NCBI RefSeq assembly: GCF_014189855.1
Contig: NZ_BJFN01000001.1
Location: forward strand, 372,001 to 436,000
DNA: 64,000 bases
Origin: Buttiauxella sp. A111
GTDB lineage: Bacteria; Pseudomonadota; Gammaproteobacteria; Enterobacterales; Enterobacteriaceae
Reading direction: 5' to 3'
The stretch's first letter is position 1. Each line of letters begins with the position of its first letter. A program made the position numbers and the translations under genes. The notes beneath the pieces were generated by a model. That model saw only the letters and a program-made list of their open reading frames with translations, was not told the origin of the DNA and did no database searches. Positions 1 to 17,711 of the stretch are shown here, piece by piece.

Positions 1-684
1 GGTAAAGCGCCAGTGATCGTCTTTAACGATGCGGATATCGATGCCGTGGTTGAGGGCGTGCGCACCTTTGGCTTCTACAATGCCGGGCAGGACTGCACGG
101 CGGCCTGCCGGATCTATGCGCAAAAAGAGGTCTATAACACTCTGGTCGAAAAACTGGGTGTCGCCGTGGCCAGCCTGAAAATGGGCGCCCCGGACGATGA
201 AACCACCGAGCTGGGCCCGGTCAGCTCCGCCGCCCATCTGACACGCGTCAGCGAGGCGGTGGAACGCGCCAAAGCCCTGCCGCACATTCGGGTAGTGACC
301 GGCGGTAACAAAGCCGACGGCAAAGGTTATTACTTCCAGCCAACCCTACTGGCCGGGGCGAAGCAAGGGGATGAAATCATCCAGCGCGAGGTCTTCGGCC
401 CGGTGGTCAGCGTCACAGAATTCGACGACGAAGAACAGGTGCTGGCGTGGGCAAACGACTCCCAGTATGGCCTGGCGTCATCGGTCTGGACTCGGGACGT
501 GGGCCGCGCACATCGCCTCAGCGCCCGCCTGCAGTATGGTTGCACCTGGGTAAATACCCACTTTATGCTGGTCAGCGAAATGCCACACGGCGGGCAGAAA
601 CTCTCCGGGTACGGCAAGGATATGTCAATGTATGGGCTGGAAGATTACACCGTGGTGCGTCATGTGATGATTAAGCACGGATAA
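1..684 (+). CDS. patD: Gamma-aminobutyraldehyde dehydrogenase (3' part)
   Basis: NAD-dependent oxidation of 4-aminobutanal (1-pyrroline) to GABA in the putrescine transaminase pathway, cytosolic. The window starts inside the gene; the first codon is in frame (GKAPVIVF) and about 227 C-terminal residues are visible. They include the ALDH cysteine segment [12 protein letters not shown] with the catalytic Cys, the EVFGPVVSV motif typical of the family, and the C-terminal [14 protein letters not shown] segment. The sequence is very close to E. coli PatD/YdcW by recall, so the symbol is given with good confidence. The 5' half and the promoter lie outside the window. A 12-bp-stem hairpin follows directly after the stop. 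Confidence 0.93.
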   Translation, partial: GKAPVIVFNDADIDAVVEGVRTFGFYNAGQDCTAACRIYAQKEVYNTLVEKLGVAVASLKMGAPDDETTELGPVSSAAHLTRVSEAVERAKALPHIRVVTGGNKADGKGYYFQPTLLAGAKQGDEIIQREVFGPVVSVTEFDDEEQVLAWANDSQYGLASSVWTRDVGRAHRLSARLQYGCTWVNTHFMLVSEMPHGGQKLSGYGKDMSMYGLEDYTVVRHVMIKHG

Positions 685-691
685 CAGCTAC

Positions 692-723
692 GTGGCTGCA
701 ATAGTAAATTATATTGCAGCCAC
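692..723 (+). terminator. Hairpin after patD
   Basis: Perfect 12-bp inverted repeat (GTGGCTGCAATA / TATTGCAGCCAC) with an 8-nt AT-rich loop, 7 bases after the patD stop. The T-tract is weak, so intrinsic termination is likely but not certain. The right arm contains TTATATTGCAGCC, which recurs exactly at 2005-2017. Confidence 0.6.
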
Positions 724-1128
724 TGCTTTATGAACTGGCAAGCTATCAGCCGCGACTCCCGCGCAATACCAGGCTAATTCCCGTCATTGTCTTTTAATTG
801 TTTTGGCATCTACCGCCCTATCTACCGTAGCAAAATGGATCTTATGTCCCTGAGTGACAACATACTCATCGAGCATATAGCCAACGGCAGGATGAAGCAG
901 AAGGCCAGCGGCTTTGAGTGAAAGTGGGTCTGCTTTGAGCGAGGAGCGGAAGTTCAAAGGAGTGAATACATTTTGATGCTAAGACAACTTTGAGGACTAA
1001 ATAGTTATTAAATAGCTTATTCGATCCTACCTAAAATCATCATTAATTAATACGTTATCAATAATTTTAATAAAAATAAATATAGATATAGATATAGATA
1101 TAGATATAGATAACGGTGCGAATTATTC
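724..1128. other. Gene-free AT-rich gap with a possible coding relic
   Basis: About 400 bases without a convincing gene. A minus-strand frame is open from 978 to 784 (about 64 codons, opening after an in-frame stop, ending ...AVDAKTIKRQ). It reads like protein sequence but has no ATG and no recognisable family, so it may be the 3' relic of a lost gene. A hexanucleotide tandem repeat lies at 1081-1112. Confidence 0.3.
1081..1112. repeat. Hexanucleotide tandem repeat (TATAGA)5
   Basis: Five exact TATAGA units plus TA, 17 bases past the stop of the minus-strand gene at 1129-1920, so in its 3' untranslated region. Simple hexamer tracts like this tend to change length by replication slippage. Confidence 0.85.
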
Positions 1129-1920
1129 TTAAAATTGCTCTCTGCATATAGATGACTTTGAGAAAATGTCATCATCTCGACAGGCATTTTTGATTGCATT
1201 AACTTCATTGCCTTGGGCAAGAGGAGTCCAGTAATTATCAACAACCAGATATTTTTGCCTTGTATTGGCGTCTCTAATTTTAAGAAAATCCAAAGCTCGT
1301 TCAATAATATTCATAGCTTTGTTTTTTGAACTGGTTCTATAATCAGCATATACAATTAAAGCCTCTGGGGTCATATAATCTCTTGCTGTGAGAGGAGGTA
1401 TGCGAAAGCTAACTTCGGATTTTGCACCCAATACATTGCCATTCATTTCCTTGTATTCAAAGGCAGGCATATAGGTAGAATTCCCCCCCGGTAAAGTGAC
1501 GCTATTTTCAGAAATAGTCCCATAAACGTGCTTGTTAATTTTGAATAATATTTCCTGGCCAAATTCTGGAGAAATTCGGAATTGTTCAACAACTTGATCT
1601 GTAGAACTATTATTTATGAGCTTAAACTCATATCCACGTTCCAGAGAACGAACGTATTTGACCTGAACATCTCCCGTGAAGAAGTCAAAGATGTAGCTAC
1701 TAACTACAGGTAAGATACCTATCGTTGCCAACCACAGGATGGTTTTATTTATATTCCTCAAGGAGTTCCATCTGGTTTTTATTTTTGTTTTGCTGTCTTT
1801 TGGCATTCTCTGTTGCCTTTTACCTTTTTTCCTTACCATTTTATTTAAAAGTTTCCTTTTAATGTTAACGTACCTTGTTAGGACAGGAAGATTACTAAAG
1901 TTTTTATTATAATACAACAT
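1129..1920 (-). CDS. Unrecognised single-span membrane protein
   Basis: I do not recognise this protein. The open frame gives 263 residues. A very basic N-terminal segment (many Lys/Arg up to about residue 55) precedes one hydrophobic segment at about residues 60-82 (ILWLATIGILPVV...). A soluble region of about 180 residues with no obvious motif follows and ends in a Cys-containing tail. By the positive-inside rule the long C-terminal domain would be periplasmic. The start is uncertain. The ATG at 1920 has no ribosome site. ATGs at 1839 (weak AAAGGA, long spacing) and 1806 (AGG about 9 bases upstream) look better, and both keep the membrane segment. It is AT-rich compared with its neighbours and lies between 13-bp direct repeats at 709-721 and 2005-2017, which suggests acquisition. 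No partner gene is evident. Confidence 0.55.
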   Translation of the reverse strand: MLYYNKNFSNLPVLTRYVNIKRKLLNKMVRKKGKRQQRMPKDSKTKIKTRWNSLRNINKTILWLATIGILPVVSSYIFDFFTGDVQVKYVRSLERGYEFKLINNSSTDQVVEQFRISPEFGQEILFKINKHVYGTISENSVTLPGGNSTYMPAFEYKEMNGNVLGAKSEVSFRIPPLTARDYMTPEALIVYADYRTSSKNKAMNIIERALDFLKIRDANTRQKYLVVDNYWTPLAQGNEVNAIKNACRDDDIFSKSSICREQF

Positions 1921-2405
1921 GTTATAAATGATGTATCGTTGAGCCTCAAGTACTTTTATTTCTAATCTTAACTGCGTTATTATACGTCCCCTTCTGGCAC
2001 CGGGTTATATTGCAGCCCTAACAATCTTAGACTTCAATCGACTCAGAGATCTCCATCGCATCATTTTAGTGGCCCCCAAAAATTAGGCTTCGGTATGAGC
2101 GATTTCTAGAACTACAAAAAGTCCGGTCCTGGCACTGAACTGACTGTCAGGAGCGAACCATATAAGCTAAAAATGATTCATCCAAGTAATAGTCACACTG
2201 GTACACATAAGGCTAAATAGCGAAATTTTCATTACATGCAACTCCCCGAAATACTTTGCGAAGCGCCTTCCAGGTCATAAAACACGCGCTTTCATCCATA
2301 CAGCAATACTTTTATAGTCATCACGCACCTCCGTATGAGGTGCCAGGATTGGCGTCCTGCAATTACCATGGACATTAACTAATGCTTACCATGGAGACTG
2401 CCAAA
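1921..2405. other. Intergenic stretch with tandem hairpins
   Basis: No gene seen. It contains TTATATTGCAGCC (2005-2017), repeated from 709-721. Just before the next gene there are two consecutive small hairpins: GCACCTC-CGTAT-GAGGTGC at 2325-2343 and CAGGA/TCCTG at 2344-2359. They lie in the probable leader of the gene at 2406 and could be an RNA control element, but I recognise no known family. Confidence 0.4.
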
Positions 2406-2843
2406 ATGGCTGGTAATATTAATTTTTACCCTTCCCAACCCGTTAGCGTAAACACGTCAGCACTCGATGTTATTGATCTTGCCGAACGCTGTGAACTCCT
2501 TACCGACGTATTAATAGACTGCAATAATCCAGCCGAATGCGCGGCGTTATGCCATCACTTGAATGCCCATTTGGATGCACTAAAAGAAAACCTGGAAAAA
2601 CCACTCTCTCCTGGCCGTATTGAGCAGCTTTCCGTTAATAGTCCGTCAGATTTTCCTGAATCACATTGGCTAGCTGATTCTGATGATTTATGTGATTACT
2701 GCCAGGTGGTAACCCAAATGTTGTTGTGCCACTCATTACCACTAAAAACGGCGCACACTCTTACGGGGTTACTAATGAGACTGGTGAATACATTAGTCGA
2801 TGACTTGAAAACACCTAGATTTTTGCGGGAACAAACTGTTTAG
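2406..2843 (+). CDS. Unrecognised small cysteine-rich protein
   Basis: Not recognised. The predicted protein has 145 residues and is acidic and mostly helical in appearance. Seven Cys residues (contexts AERCELL, DCNN, AECAALC, DLCDYC, LLCHS) are spread along it without a CxxC metal pattern. There is no signal peptide and no clear membrane segment, so it is probably cytosolic. ATG codons at 2382 and 2391 are also in frame. I chose 2406 because GGAG at 2393-2396 lies 9 bases upstream of it, and no ribosome site precedes the earlier ones. It stands alone between a hairpin-bearing leader and a terminator shared with ygjI. It could be a small regulatory or phage-derived protein, but nothing in the sequence decides this. 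Confidence 0.5.
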   Translation: MAGNINFYPSQPVSVNTSALDVIDLAERCELLTDVLIDCNNPAECAALCHHLNAHLDALKENLEKPLSPGRIEQLSVNSPSDFPESHWLADSDDLCDYCQVVTQMLLCHSLPLKTAHTLTGLLMRLVNTLVDDLKTPRFLREQTV

Positions 2844-2897
2844 CCGTTTTATTAGGATGGATGTTTCTGGTACCTAATTATCCTACAAAGCAAAAAC

Positions 2898-2918
2898 GCG
2901 GCCCCATTTCAGGGCCGC
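2898..2918. terminator. Bidirectional terminator, orphan gene / ygjI
   Basis: GCGGCCC-CATTTCA-GGGCCGC stem-loop with a T-rich tail on the plus side (2920-2926) and A-rich bases (2892-2896) that act as the T-tract on the minus side. It separates two convergent genes, and the plus-strand T-tract reaches the ygjI stop codon. Confidence 0.85.
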
Positions 2919-2925
2919 ATTTTTA

Positions 2926-4449
<1,524 letters not shown>

Positions 4450-4461
4450 TTATTGTATTTA

Positions 4462-4484
4462 CCCGCCCAGACGTTCTGGACGGG
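4462..4484 (-). terminator. Hairpin between ebgC and ygjI
   Basis: Ten-pair stem with one mismatch (CCCGCCCAGA / TCTGGACGGG) and a 3-nt loop. There is no clear T-run on the minus strand, so it may act as an attenuator or an mRNA-stabilising hairpin rather than a full stop. Confidence 0.5.
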
Positions 4485-4493
4485 TGGCGAAAG

Positions 4494-8079
<3,586 letters not shown>

Positions 8080-8171
8080 AAATTAAAACTCAGGTTTTAC
8101 TAAATGCTAAAGGGATCACAATAAATCAACGTTGCGACATGCGGGATGACAGAGGATTTTTAGGCGTTGCA

Positions 8172-8187
8172 GGGCGGATATCCGCCC
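8172..8187. other. 16-bp perfect palindrome between ebgR and ebgA
   Basis: GGGCGGATATCCGCCC, self-complementary over 16 bases, 22 bases downstream of the ebgR stop. It has no T-tract on either strand. It could be a weak ebgR terminator or an RNA-stabilising stem. Confidence 0.4.
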
Positions 8188-8209
8188 TTAAAACTGCGTG
8201 AGTGACTGA

Positions 8210-9226
<1,017 letters not shown>

Positions 9227-9375
9227 TTAATCCTAAACCTGCGTCCCTGCGGCGCAGTGCCTGACGGGTAACAGCTTAATGTCATATCTGACACGTGTAT
9301 ACCCCTCTCTGACACCCCTTCAGCGATGTGATCTGCTTATCGATTTCGTCACTTAAGTTTATTTTAAGTGTATTT

Positions 9376-9396
9376 TTTAGTAAACACTTAACTAAA
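9376..9396. promoter_or_regulatory. Probable EbgR operator before ygjJ
   Basis: Imperfect 21-bp palindrome with arms TTTAGT and ACTAAA and the internal half-site TAGTAAACA shared with the ebgA site. It lies 75-95 bases upstream of ygjJ in the ebgR-ygjJ divergent region and could serve both promoters. Confidence 0.5.
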
Positions 9397-9470
9397 CTAC
9401 TTTCCGTTAAACTGGCGTGACGGAATGAGTGTCGCCAGAAAAATCATAAAAATAACAAGGATTGTATTGA

Positions 9471-12920
<3,450 letters not shown>

Positions 12921-12926
12921 ACGTAA

Positions 12927-12950
12927 AACGGCCCCAGAAATGGGGCCGTT
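12927..12950. terminator. Terminator after ygjK
   Basis: AACGGCCCC / GGGGCCGTT, 9-bp perfect stem with a 6-nt loop, 6 bases past the ygjK stop. On the minus strand it is followed by TTTT, so it also fits as the terminator of the gene at 12999-13250. Confidence 0.75.
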
Positions 12951-12998
12951 GAGTGAGTGCAGCCAACGTTGGAACGACTTCAAGTATGACGGGGAGTG

Positions 12999-13250
12999 TT
13001 AGCGTCTAACCATTCGATAAATAATCAACACGATAATTGCACCTGCAACGGCTACCAGGAAACTGGGTAGGTTAAAGCCCGTTACACTGCCTCCGATATG
13101 AAGAAATGTTGCGATCCAACCACCAACCACAGCACCGATAATCCCCAAAATACACGTCAGGATAAAACCGCCGCCGTCTTTACCAGGCATAAGAAGTTTT
13201 GCGATGACACCAGCTATCAAACCGAAAATGATCCAGGCCAGAATACCCAT
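12999..13250 (-). CDS. ymgE: GlsB/YeaQ/YmgE-family small membrane protein
   Basis: Small inner-membrane protein of 83 residues from the transglycosylase-associated / GlsB-YeaQ-YmgE family; function unknown, often stress-linked. Three Gly-rich hydrophobic segments are visible: ILAWIIFGLIAGVIAKL, ILTCILGIIGAVVGGWIATF and FLVAVAGAIIVLIIYRMV. The characteristic MPGKDGGG loop sits between the first two. The frame extends 20 codons upstream, but ATG 13250 has GAGGA eight bases before it and gives the family N-terminus MGILAWI. It is divergent from ycgR, the same neighbourhood as ymgE in E. coli. A different family member (yeaQ) is possible by sequence alone. Confidence 0.82.
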   Translation of the reverse strand: MGILAWIIFGLIAGVIAKLLMPGKDGGGFILTCILGIIGAVVGGWIATFLHIGGSVTGFNLPSFLVAVAGAIIVLIIYRMVRR

Positions 13251-13413
13251 GTTGAACGTCCTCTTCTTTATTGTTTGTGGTAACAAGCCAAAACCCACGT
13301 AATCTTCCACCGGGTTCTGTCTGTCGGTACGCTAAGTATATACCTGCCATAGAAAAACGTGACCGACATCACTAAGTTATTGAATTTATCACCATAAAAC
13401 CTTGAGATTTATC

Positions 13414-13440
13414 TTAAGTTTTTTATTTTTCTGCCGATAA
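13414..13440 (+). promoter_or_regulatory. Sigma-28 (FliA) promoter of ycgR
   Basis: TTAAGTTT (-35), an 11-base spacer, then GCCGATAA (-10), against the flagellar class 3 consensus TAAAGTTT-N11-GCCGATAA. Only one base differs. The -10 box ends 27 bases before the ycgR ATG, so the leader is short. This matches the known membership of ycgR in the flagellar regulon. Confidence 0.88.
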
Positions 13441-13467
13441 ATTTTCTTACAGCTTTCAAAACACAAC

Positions 13468-14211
13468 ATGGACCTGGCCTTGAGTAACTATAACGAGCAT
13501 TTTCTGAAACAAAGTCCTCTGGCAGTATTAGGCGTGTTACGTGATCTCCATAAAAACCAAGTGCCAATTAGAATCAGTTGGCAATCAGGGCAATTTATTA
13601 CCAAAATCCTTGAGGTTACCGCAGCAGGTTTGATTGTGGATTTTGGCAGCCAGTCGCAGGAAAACCAGGCCGCGCAAAAAGCAGCGAATATTCAATTCAC
13701 CGCTGAAACAGAAGGCGCGAAGGTAGAATTTACTTTGCCGAAAATACAGCCGGTGAATTACCTGAATTTGCCGGCATTCCACGCCCCTATCCCACCGACT
13801 TTGTGGTTCGTGCAGCGCCGGGAATATTTCCGCATTACGGCACCCCTTCAACCCTATTATCTCTGCAATACCACGTTGCCGAATGGCTCTCCTTTCCAGT
13901 TCAGACTTTGTGATTTGTCACTGGGTGGGATGGGCGCATTGGTAGACGGGCCGCTCCCGGAAGGGCTGAAGGACGGTATGCGTTTTTCTCAGGTTGAACT
14001 CGATTTAGTGCAGTGGGGAAAATTTCATTTTGATATGCAGTTAATCACCTTATCTGAACGTAAAGTGATCGACAGTAAAAACCAGACTATCAGCACCCCA
14101 CGGCTGAGTTTCCGTTTTCTTAACGTTAACCCCGCCGTGGAGCGCCAGTTGCAGCGTATTATTTTTTCGCTGGAACGTTCGGCCCGCGAAAAGGCAGGCC
14201 GGATTAAGTAA
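13468..14211 (+). CDS. ycgR: Flagellar brake protein YcgR
   Basis: Cyclic-di-GMP-responsive brake that slows the flagellar motor through the stator/rotor. The protein has 247 residues: an N-terminal YcgR domain (about 10-110) followed by a PilZ domain. The PilZ ligand motifs are visible as RREYFR and, about 30 residues later, DLSLGGMGAL. The ATG at 13468 gives a few more residues than E. coli; an in-frame TTG at 13480 gives LSNYNEHF, closer to the K-12 start MSHYHEQF. Neither has a strong ribosome site. Expression from the sigma-28 promoter just upstream ties it to flagellar class 3 genes. Its stop directly abuts the stop of convergent emtA. Confidence 0.94.
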   Translation: MDLALSNYNEHFLKQSPLAVLGVLRDLHKNQVPIRISWQSGQFITKILEVTAAGLIVDFGSQSQENQAAQKAANIQFTAETEGAKVEFTLPKIQPVNYLNLPAFHAPIPPTLWFVQRREYFRITAPLQPYYLCNTTLPNGSPFQFRLCDLSLGGMGALVDGPLPEGLKDGMRFSQVELDLVQWGKFHFDMQLITLSERKVIDSKNQTISTPRLSFRFLNVNPAVERQLQRIIFSLERSAREKAGRIK

Positions 14212-14820
14212 TTACATTGCGTTTAACGCTTTAGACACTTTATACAAATATCGCGGTGCTTGCGGTGCCGGGTGATTCTTAGCGATGTATTCGTAAAACT
14301 CGTCTGGACTCAGGTCATTGATCTCATCAATGGCCTTTTTACGATCGGATGAGAACGTTCTGAGCAATGCGCCCGCACCGTTAGCGTACGAAGCCAGCAA
14401 GGCATACTGCATCGTTTCTGGATCTTCTATACCCGCAAGAATACCGTGTTCGAGAATGCTCAAATACGCGGTACCAATCGAGATATTACGCGCGGGATCT
14501 TTCAGTTCGCTGGTTGACGGCTGGCCGCCCCAACCCAGATGGCGGTATACATCTTTGCCCGCCGTTGACGCTTTAATCTGCATCAGGCCCACGGCATTAG
14601 ACTTACTGACCAATGTCGGATTGCCACCGGACTCCACCGCAATAATTGCCGTCACCACGCGCGGGCTAACACCCCACTCTTTCCCCGCTTGCTCGGTTAT
14701 CGGCATCCAGGTTAATGCGCGTTGTACCGGTTTTGTTGGGTCCCACTCAGGTTGTTTAGTTGTATGACTTGAACAGCCCGCTAATAACAAAATCAATACA
14801 ATCAGCCATCTTTTATTCAC
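14212..14820 (-). CDS. emtA: Endo-type membrane-bound lytic murein transglycosylase A
   Basis: Outer-membrane lipoprotein (MltE/EmtA) that cleaves glycan strands of peptidoglycan, forming 1,6-anhydromuramic ends. The protein has 202 residues. The lipobox LLAGC places lipidated Cys16 with Ser at +2. The SLT family 1 catalytic Glu63 is in [11 protein letters not shown], followed by [15 protein letters not shown] and the [19 protein letters not shown] segment. It converges on ycgR with zero spacing, so any terminator must lie within coding sequence. Next to ldcA, its product class (anhydro-muropeptides) feeds the recycling pathway in which LdcA works. Confidence 0.94.
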   Translation of the reverse strand: MNKRWLIVLILLLAGCSSHTTKQPEWDPTKPVQRALTWMPITEQAGKEWGVSPRVVTAIIAVESGGNPTLVSKSNAVGLMQIKASTAGKDVYRHLGWGGQPSTSELKDPARNISIGTAYLSILEHGILAGIEDPETMQYALLASYANGAGALLRTFSSDRKKAIDEINDLSPDEFYEYIAKNHPAPQAPRYLYKVSKALNAM

Positions 14821-14933
14821 GCATCTATCCTTATATTACTGAGCCGTTATTACCGCGATTCGTCGTTACCGGCGGGTGACAACCACCGTTTCAAGCGGCA
14901 TGATAACCAATTCACTTTACGCAAGGAAATGCC

Positions 14934-15872
14934 ATGTCCACGTTTCGATTGATTGCCCCTTCAGGATTCTGTGTTAATCAAGCTGCAGCCGCTCGCGGCA
15001 TTGAGCGCTTGAAAGCCTCGGGTCACCGGGTTGAGAACCAATCGGTGGTGACCCGGCGCTTCCAACGTTTTGCCGGAACGGACGACCAACGCCTGGCGGA
15101 TATTCAGGATTTATCTGCCCTGCCACCAGAATGTGACATTGTACTGGCGGTTCGTGGCGGTTATGGGGCAACTCGCCTGCTTGAGAATATCGACTATTCA
15201 AGCCTTGGACGTGCTTTTGCTGAACGGACACCGATAATTTGCGGCCACAGCGATTTCACTGCAATACAGCTAGCGCTCCTTTCCCAAACCGGGACGATAA
15301 CGTTCAGCGGACCTATGCTCGCCGGTAATTTTGGCGCAGAGGAGTTAAACCGCTTCACCTGGCAGCATTTCTGGCAAGCGATAACCGAACCTAAATTTAC
15401 CGTGAGCTGGCAGAGCGCCACGCCAGCCTGTACGGCAAGCGGTACGCTGTGGGGCGGAAATCTCGCGATGCTGGTATCCATGATAGGTTCGCCGTGGCTC
15501 ACCGTAATTGATGGCGGCATTTTAGTGGTTGAAGACATTAATGAGCATCCATTCCGTGTTGAGCGCTTATTACTGCAACTTCATCACGCGGGAATTTTAG
15601 CGCGTCAAAAAGCGCTGATTCTCGGCAGTTTTAATGGGGCCACGTTAAGTGATTATGACGGTGGGTATGACTTCGACGAAATGTGCCAGATGTTACAGCA
15701 GCGTTTGTCGATCCCTGTACTGCGCGGTTTACCGTTCGGGCATGAACCCGAAACCGTCACTCTGCCGCTGGGCGCGTATGGAGAACTGCATCACGATGGG
15801 CAAACGGCCAGCCTGACCGTCAGCGGTCATCCCGTTATCAGCCAAAAAAAGCCACATGTGGGCATCAGATAG
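14934..15872 (+). CDS. ldcA: Muramoyltetrapeptide carboxypeptidase (LD-carboxypeptidase A)
   Basis: Cytosolic serine peptidase (family S66) that removes the terminal D-Ala from murein tetrapeptides during recycling. The protein has 312 residues. The nucleophile Ser106 is in ICGHSDFTA; the Glu is in VEDINEHPFRVER and the His in PFGHEPETVTLPLGA, giving the Ser-Glu-His triad. It begins with the family signature RLIAPSGFC. AAGGAA lies about 6 bases upstream of the ATG. It is transcribed toward cvrA (gap 70 bases) and divergent from emtA. Confidence 0.95.
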   Translation: MSTFRLIAPSGFCVNQAAAARGIERLKASGHRVENQSVVTRRFQRFAGTDDQRLADIQDLSALPPECDIVLAVRGGYGATRLLENIDYSSLGRAFAERTPIICGHSDFTAIQLALLSQTGTITFSGPMLAGNFGAEELNRFTWQHFWQAITEPKFTVSWQSATPACTASGTLWGGNLAMLVSMIGSPWLTVIDGGILVVEDINEHPFRVERLLLQLHHAGILARQKALILGSFNGATLSDYDGGYDFDEMCQMLQQRLSIPVLRGLPFGHEPETVTLPLGAYGELHHDGQTASLTVSGHPVISQKKPHVGIR

Positions 15873-15942
15873 CACAATTAATCAATGCTTTCCGTGGTAA
15901 CATTTCGAAACGAATGGCACAGGTAAAAGGAGAAAGATAATT

Positions 15943-17673
15943 TTGGACGCAGGGGCGATAGTCAGTCTGTTTATTTTAGGTTCCGTACTGGTAACTTGTA
16001 GCATCTTATTGAGTTCTTTTTCCTCTCGTCTTGGTATCCCCATCCTGGTTATTTTCCTCGCCATTGGCATGTTGGCGGGGATCGACGGTATTGGCGGCAT
16101 CCCCTTTGATAATTATCCTTTCGCTTATCTAATCAGTAACCTGGCGCTGGCGGTGATCCTGCTGGATGGCGGCATGCGCACCCAGGCCAGTTCGTTTCGA
16201 GTCGCACTTGGCCCAGCACTATCACTTGCCACAGTAGGCGTGTTGGTGACGTCGGGCTTAACCGGCATGGCCGCTGCGTGGTTGTTTAATCTCAACTTAA
16301 TTGAAGGTTTGTTGATTGGCGCAATCGTCGGTTCAACCGATGCGGCAGCCGTTTTCTCATTACTGGGTGGGAAAGGACTTAACGAACGTGTCGGAGCCAC
16401 GCTTGAGATTGAATCGGGTAGCAACGATCCGATGGCGGTGTTTCTGACCATTACGCTTATTGAGATGATCCAGCATGGGCAAACCGGCCTGAGCTGGATG
16501 TTCCTCATGGATATCATTCAGCAGTTTGGCCTCGGAATTGTACTGGGCCTCGGCGGCGGTTATCTGCTGCTGCAAATGATCAACCGAATTACCTTGCCGC
16601 AAGGTCTGTATCCACTGCTGGCATTGAGCGGTGGGATTATGGTGTTTGGCATTACCACGGCACTCGACGGCAGCGGGATACTGGCGGTCTATCTTTGTGG
16701 TTTCCTGCTGGGCAACCGCCCGATTCGCAGCCGCTTTGGTATTTTGCAAAACTTTGATGGGCTGGCGTGGTTTGCGCAAATCGGCATGTTCCTGGTTCTG
16801 GGGCTGTTGGTCAATCCGTCGGATTTGCTGCCAATTGCCATTCCTGCCCTGCTCCTGTCTCTGTGGATGATTTTCTTTGCCCGTCCGCTCTCGGTATTCC
16901 TCGGGCTGCTGCCGTTCCGTGGCTTTAATTTACGGGAACGGGTGTTTATCAGTTGGGTGGGATTACGCGGCGCGGTGCCGATTATTCTCGCAGTATTCCC
17001 GATGATGGCGGGCCTTGAAAACGCACGCCTGTTCTTCAATGTGGCGTTCTTCGTGGTGTTGGTATCGCTGTTATTACAGGGCACATCACTGGGATGGGCC
17101 GCTAAAAAAGCCAAGGTGGTTGTACCGCTCGTGGGTTGGCCGGTTTCTCGCGTGGGTCTGGATATTCATCCGGAAAACCCGTGGGAACAATTTGTTTACC
17201 AACTTAGCGAAGATAAATGGTGCATTGGTGCCTCCCTGCGCGACTTGAATATGCCGAAAGATACGCGCATTGCAGCCTTGTTCCGTGACAATGTACTGAT
17301 GAATCCGGGTGACCGCACGCGATTACAAGTCGGCGATGTGCTCTGCGTGATTGGCCGTGAGCGTGACCTACCCGCGCTGGGTAAAATGTTTAGCCAGTCA
17401 CCGCCAGTGTCGCTCGATCAGCGCTTCTTTGGTGACTTCATTCTCGAAGCCAGCGCCCAGTTTGCAGATGTCGCGACCATTTATGGGCTTGATTTGGATG
17501 ACAGTGTGAATACGCAGCAAACGCTGGGCGAGTTTGTGGTGGGTATGCTTGGCGCAGCACCCGTCGTCGGTGACCAGGTGGAGTTTGCAGGCATGATTTG
17601 GACTGTTGCCGAGAAAGAAGATAACCAGGTGCTTAAAATCGGTGTACGCGTAGAAAGCAACGAAACCGAGTAG
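15943..17673 (+). CDS. cvrA: K+/H+ (or Na+/H+) antiporter CvrA/NhaP2
   Basis: CPA1-family inner-membrane cation/proton antiporter for volume and K+ regulation. The protein has 576 residues. About 12 membrane segments fill residues 1-400, including [22 protein letters not shown] and the [12 protein letters not shown] motif with the conserved acidic/Asn pair. A soluble region with a TrkA-C-like domain (about 400-490) and a short C-terminal CorC/HlyC-like part follow. It starts at TTG 15943 with AAGGAG upstream; the encoded [13 protein letters not shown] matches the E. coli N-terminus. A strong terminator shared with dadX follows. Confidence 0.94.
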   Translation: MDAGAIVSLFILGSVLVTCSILLSSFSSRLGIPILVIFLAIGMLAGIDGIGGIPFDNYPFAYLISNLALAVILLDGGMRTQASSFRVALGPALSLATVGVLVTSGLTGMAAAWLFNLNLIEGLLIGAIVGSTDAAAVFSLLGGKGLNERVGATLEIESGSNDPMAVFLTITLIEMIQHGQTGLSWMFLMDIIQQFGLGIVLGLGGGYLLLQMINRITLPQGLYPLLALSGGIMVFGITTALDGSGILAVYLCGFLLGNRPIRSRFGILQNFDGLAWFAQIGMFLVLGLLVNPSDLLPIAIPALLLSLWMIFFARPLSVFLGLLPFRGFNLRERVFISWVGLRGAVPIILAVFPMMAGLENARLFFNVAFFVVLVSLLLQGTSLGWAAKKAKVVVPLVGWPVSRVGLDIHPENPWEQFVYQLSEDKWCIGASLRDLNMPKDTRIAALFRDNVLMNPGDRTRLQVGDVLCVIGRERDLPALGKMFSQSPPVSLDQRFFGDFILEASAQFADVATIYGLDLDDSVNTQQTLGEFVVGMLGAAPVVGDQVEFAGMIWTVAEKEDNQVLKIGVRVESNETE

Positions 17674-17680
17674 TCACAAT

Positions 17681-17702
17681 AAAGGGCGGGAGACCGCCCT
17701 TT
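17681..17702. terminator. Terminator shared by cvrA and dadX
   Basis: AAAGGGCGG-GAGA-CCGCCCTTT, a 9-bp perfect stem with a GAGA tetraloop between two convergent genes. Confidence 0.85.
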
Positions 17703-17711
17703 AGCTCACCA

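Noticed and set aside
784-978. Minus-strand open frame of about 64 codons before the orphan gene
   Set aside because: Reads plausibly as protein but has no ATG, no ribosome site and no family; kept only as a possible relic.
1047-1304. Minus-strand frame ending in a long Leu-Tyr repeat
   Set aside because: The repeat is simply the TATAGA tract read in another frame, and the rest overlaps the better gene at 1129-1920.
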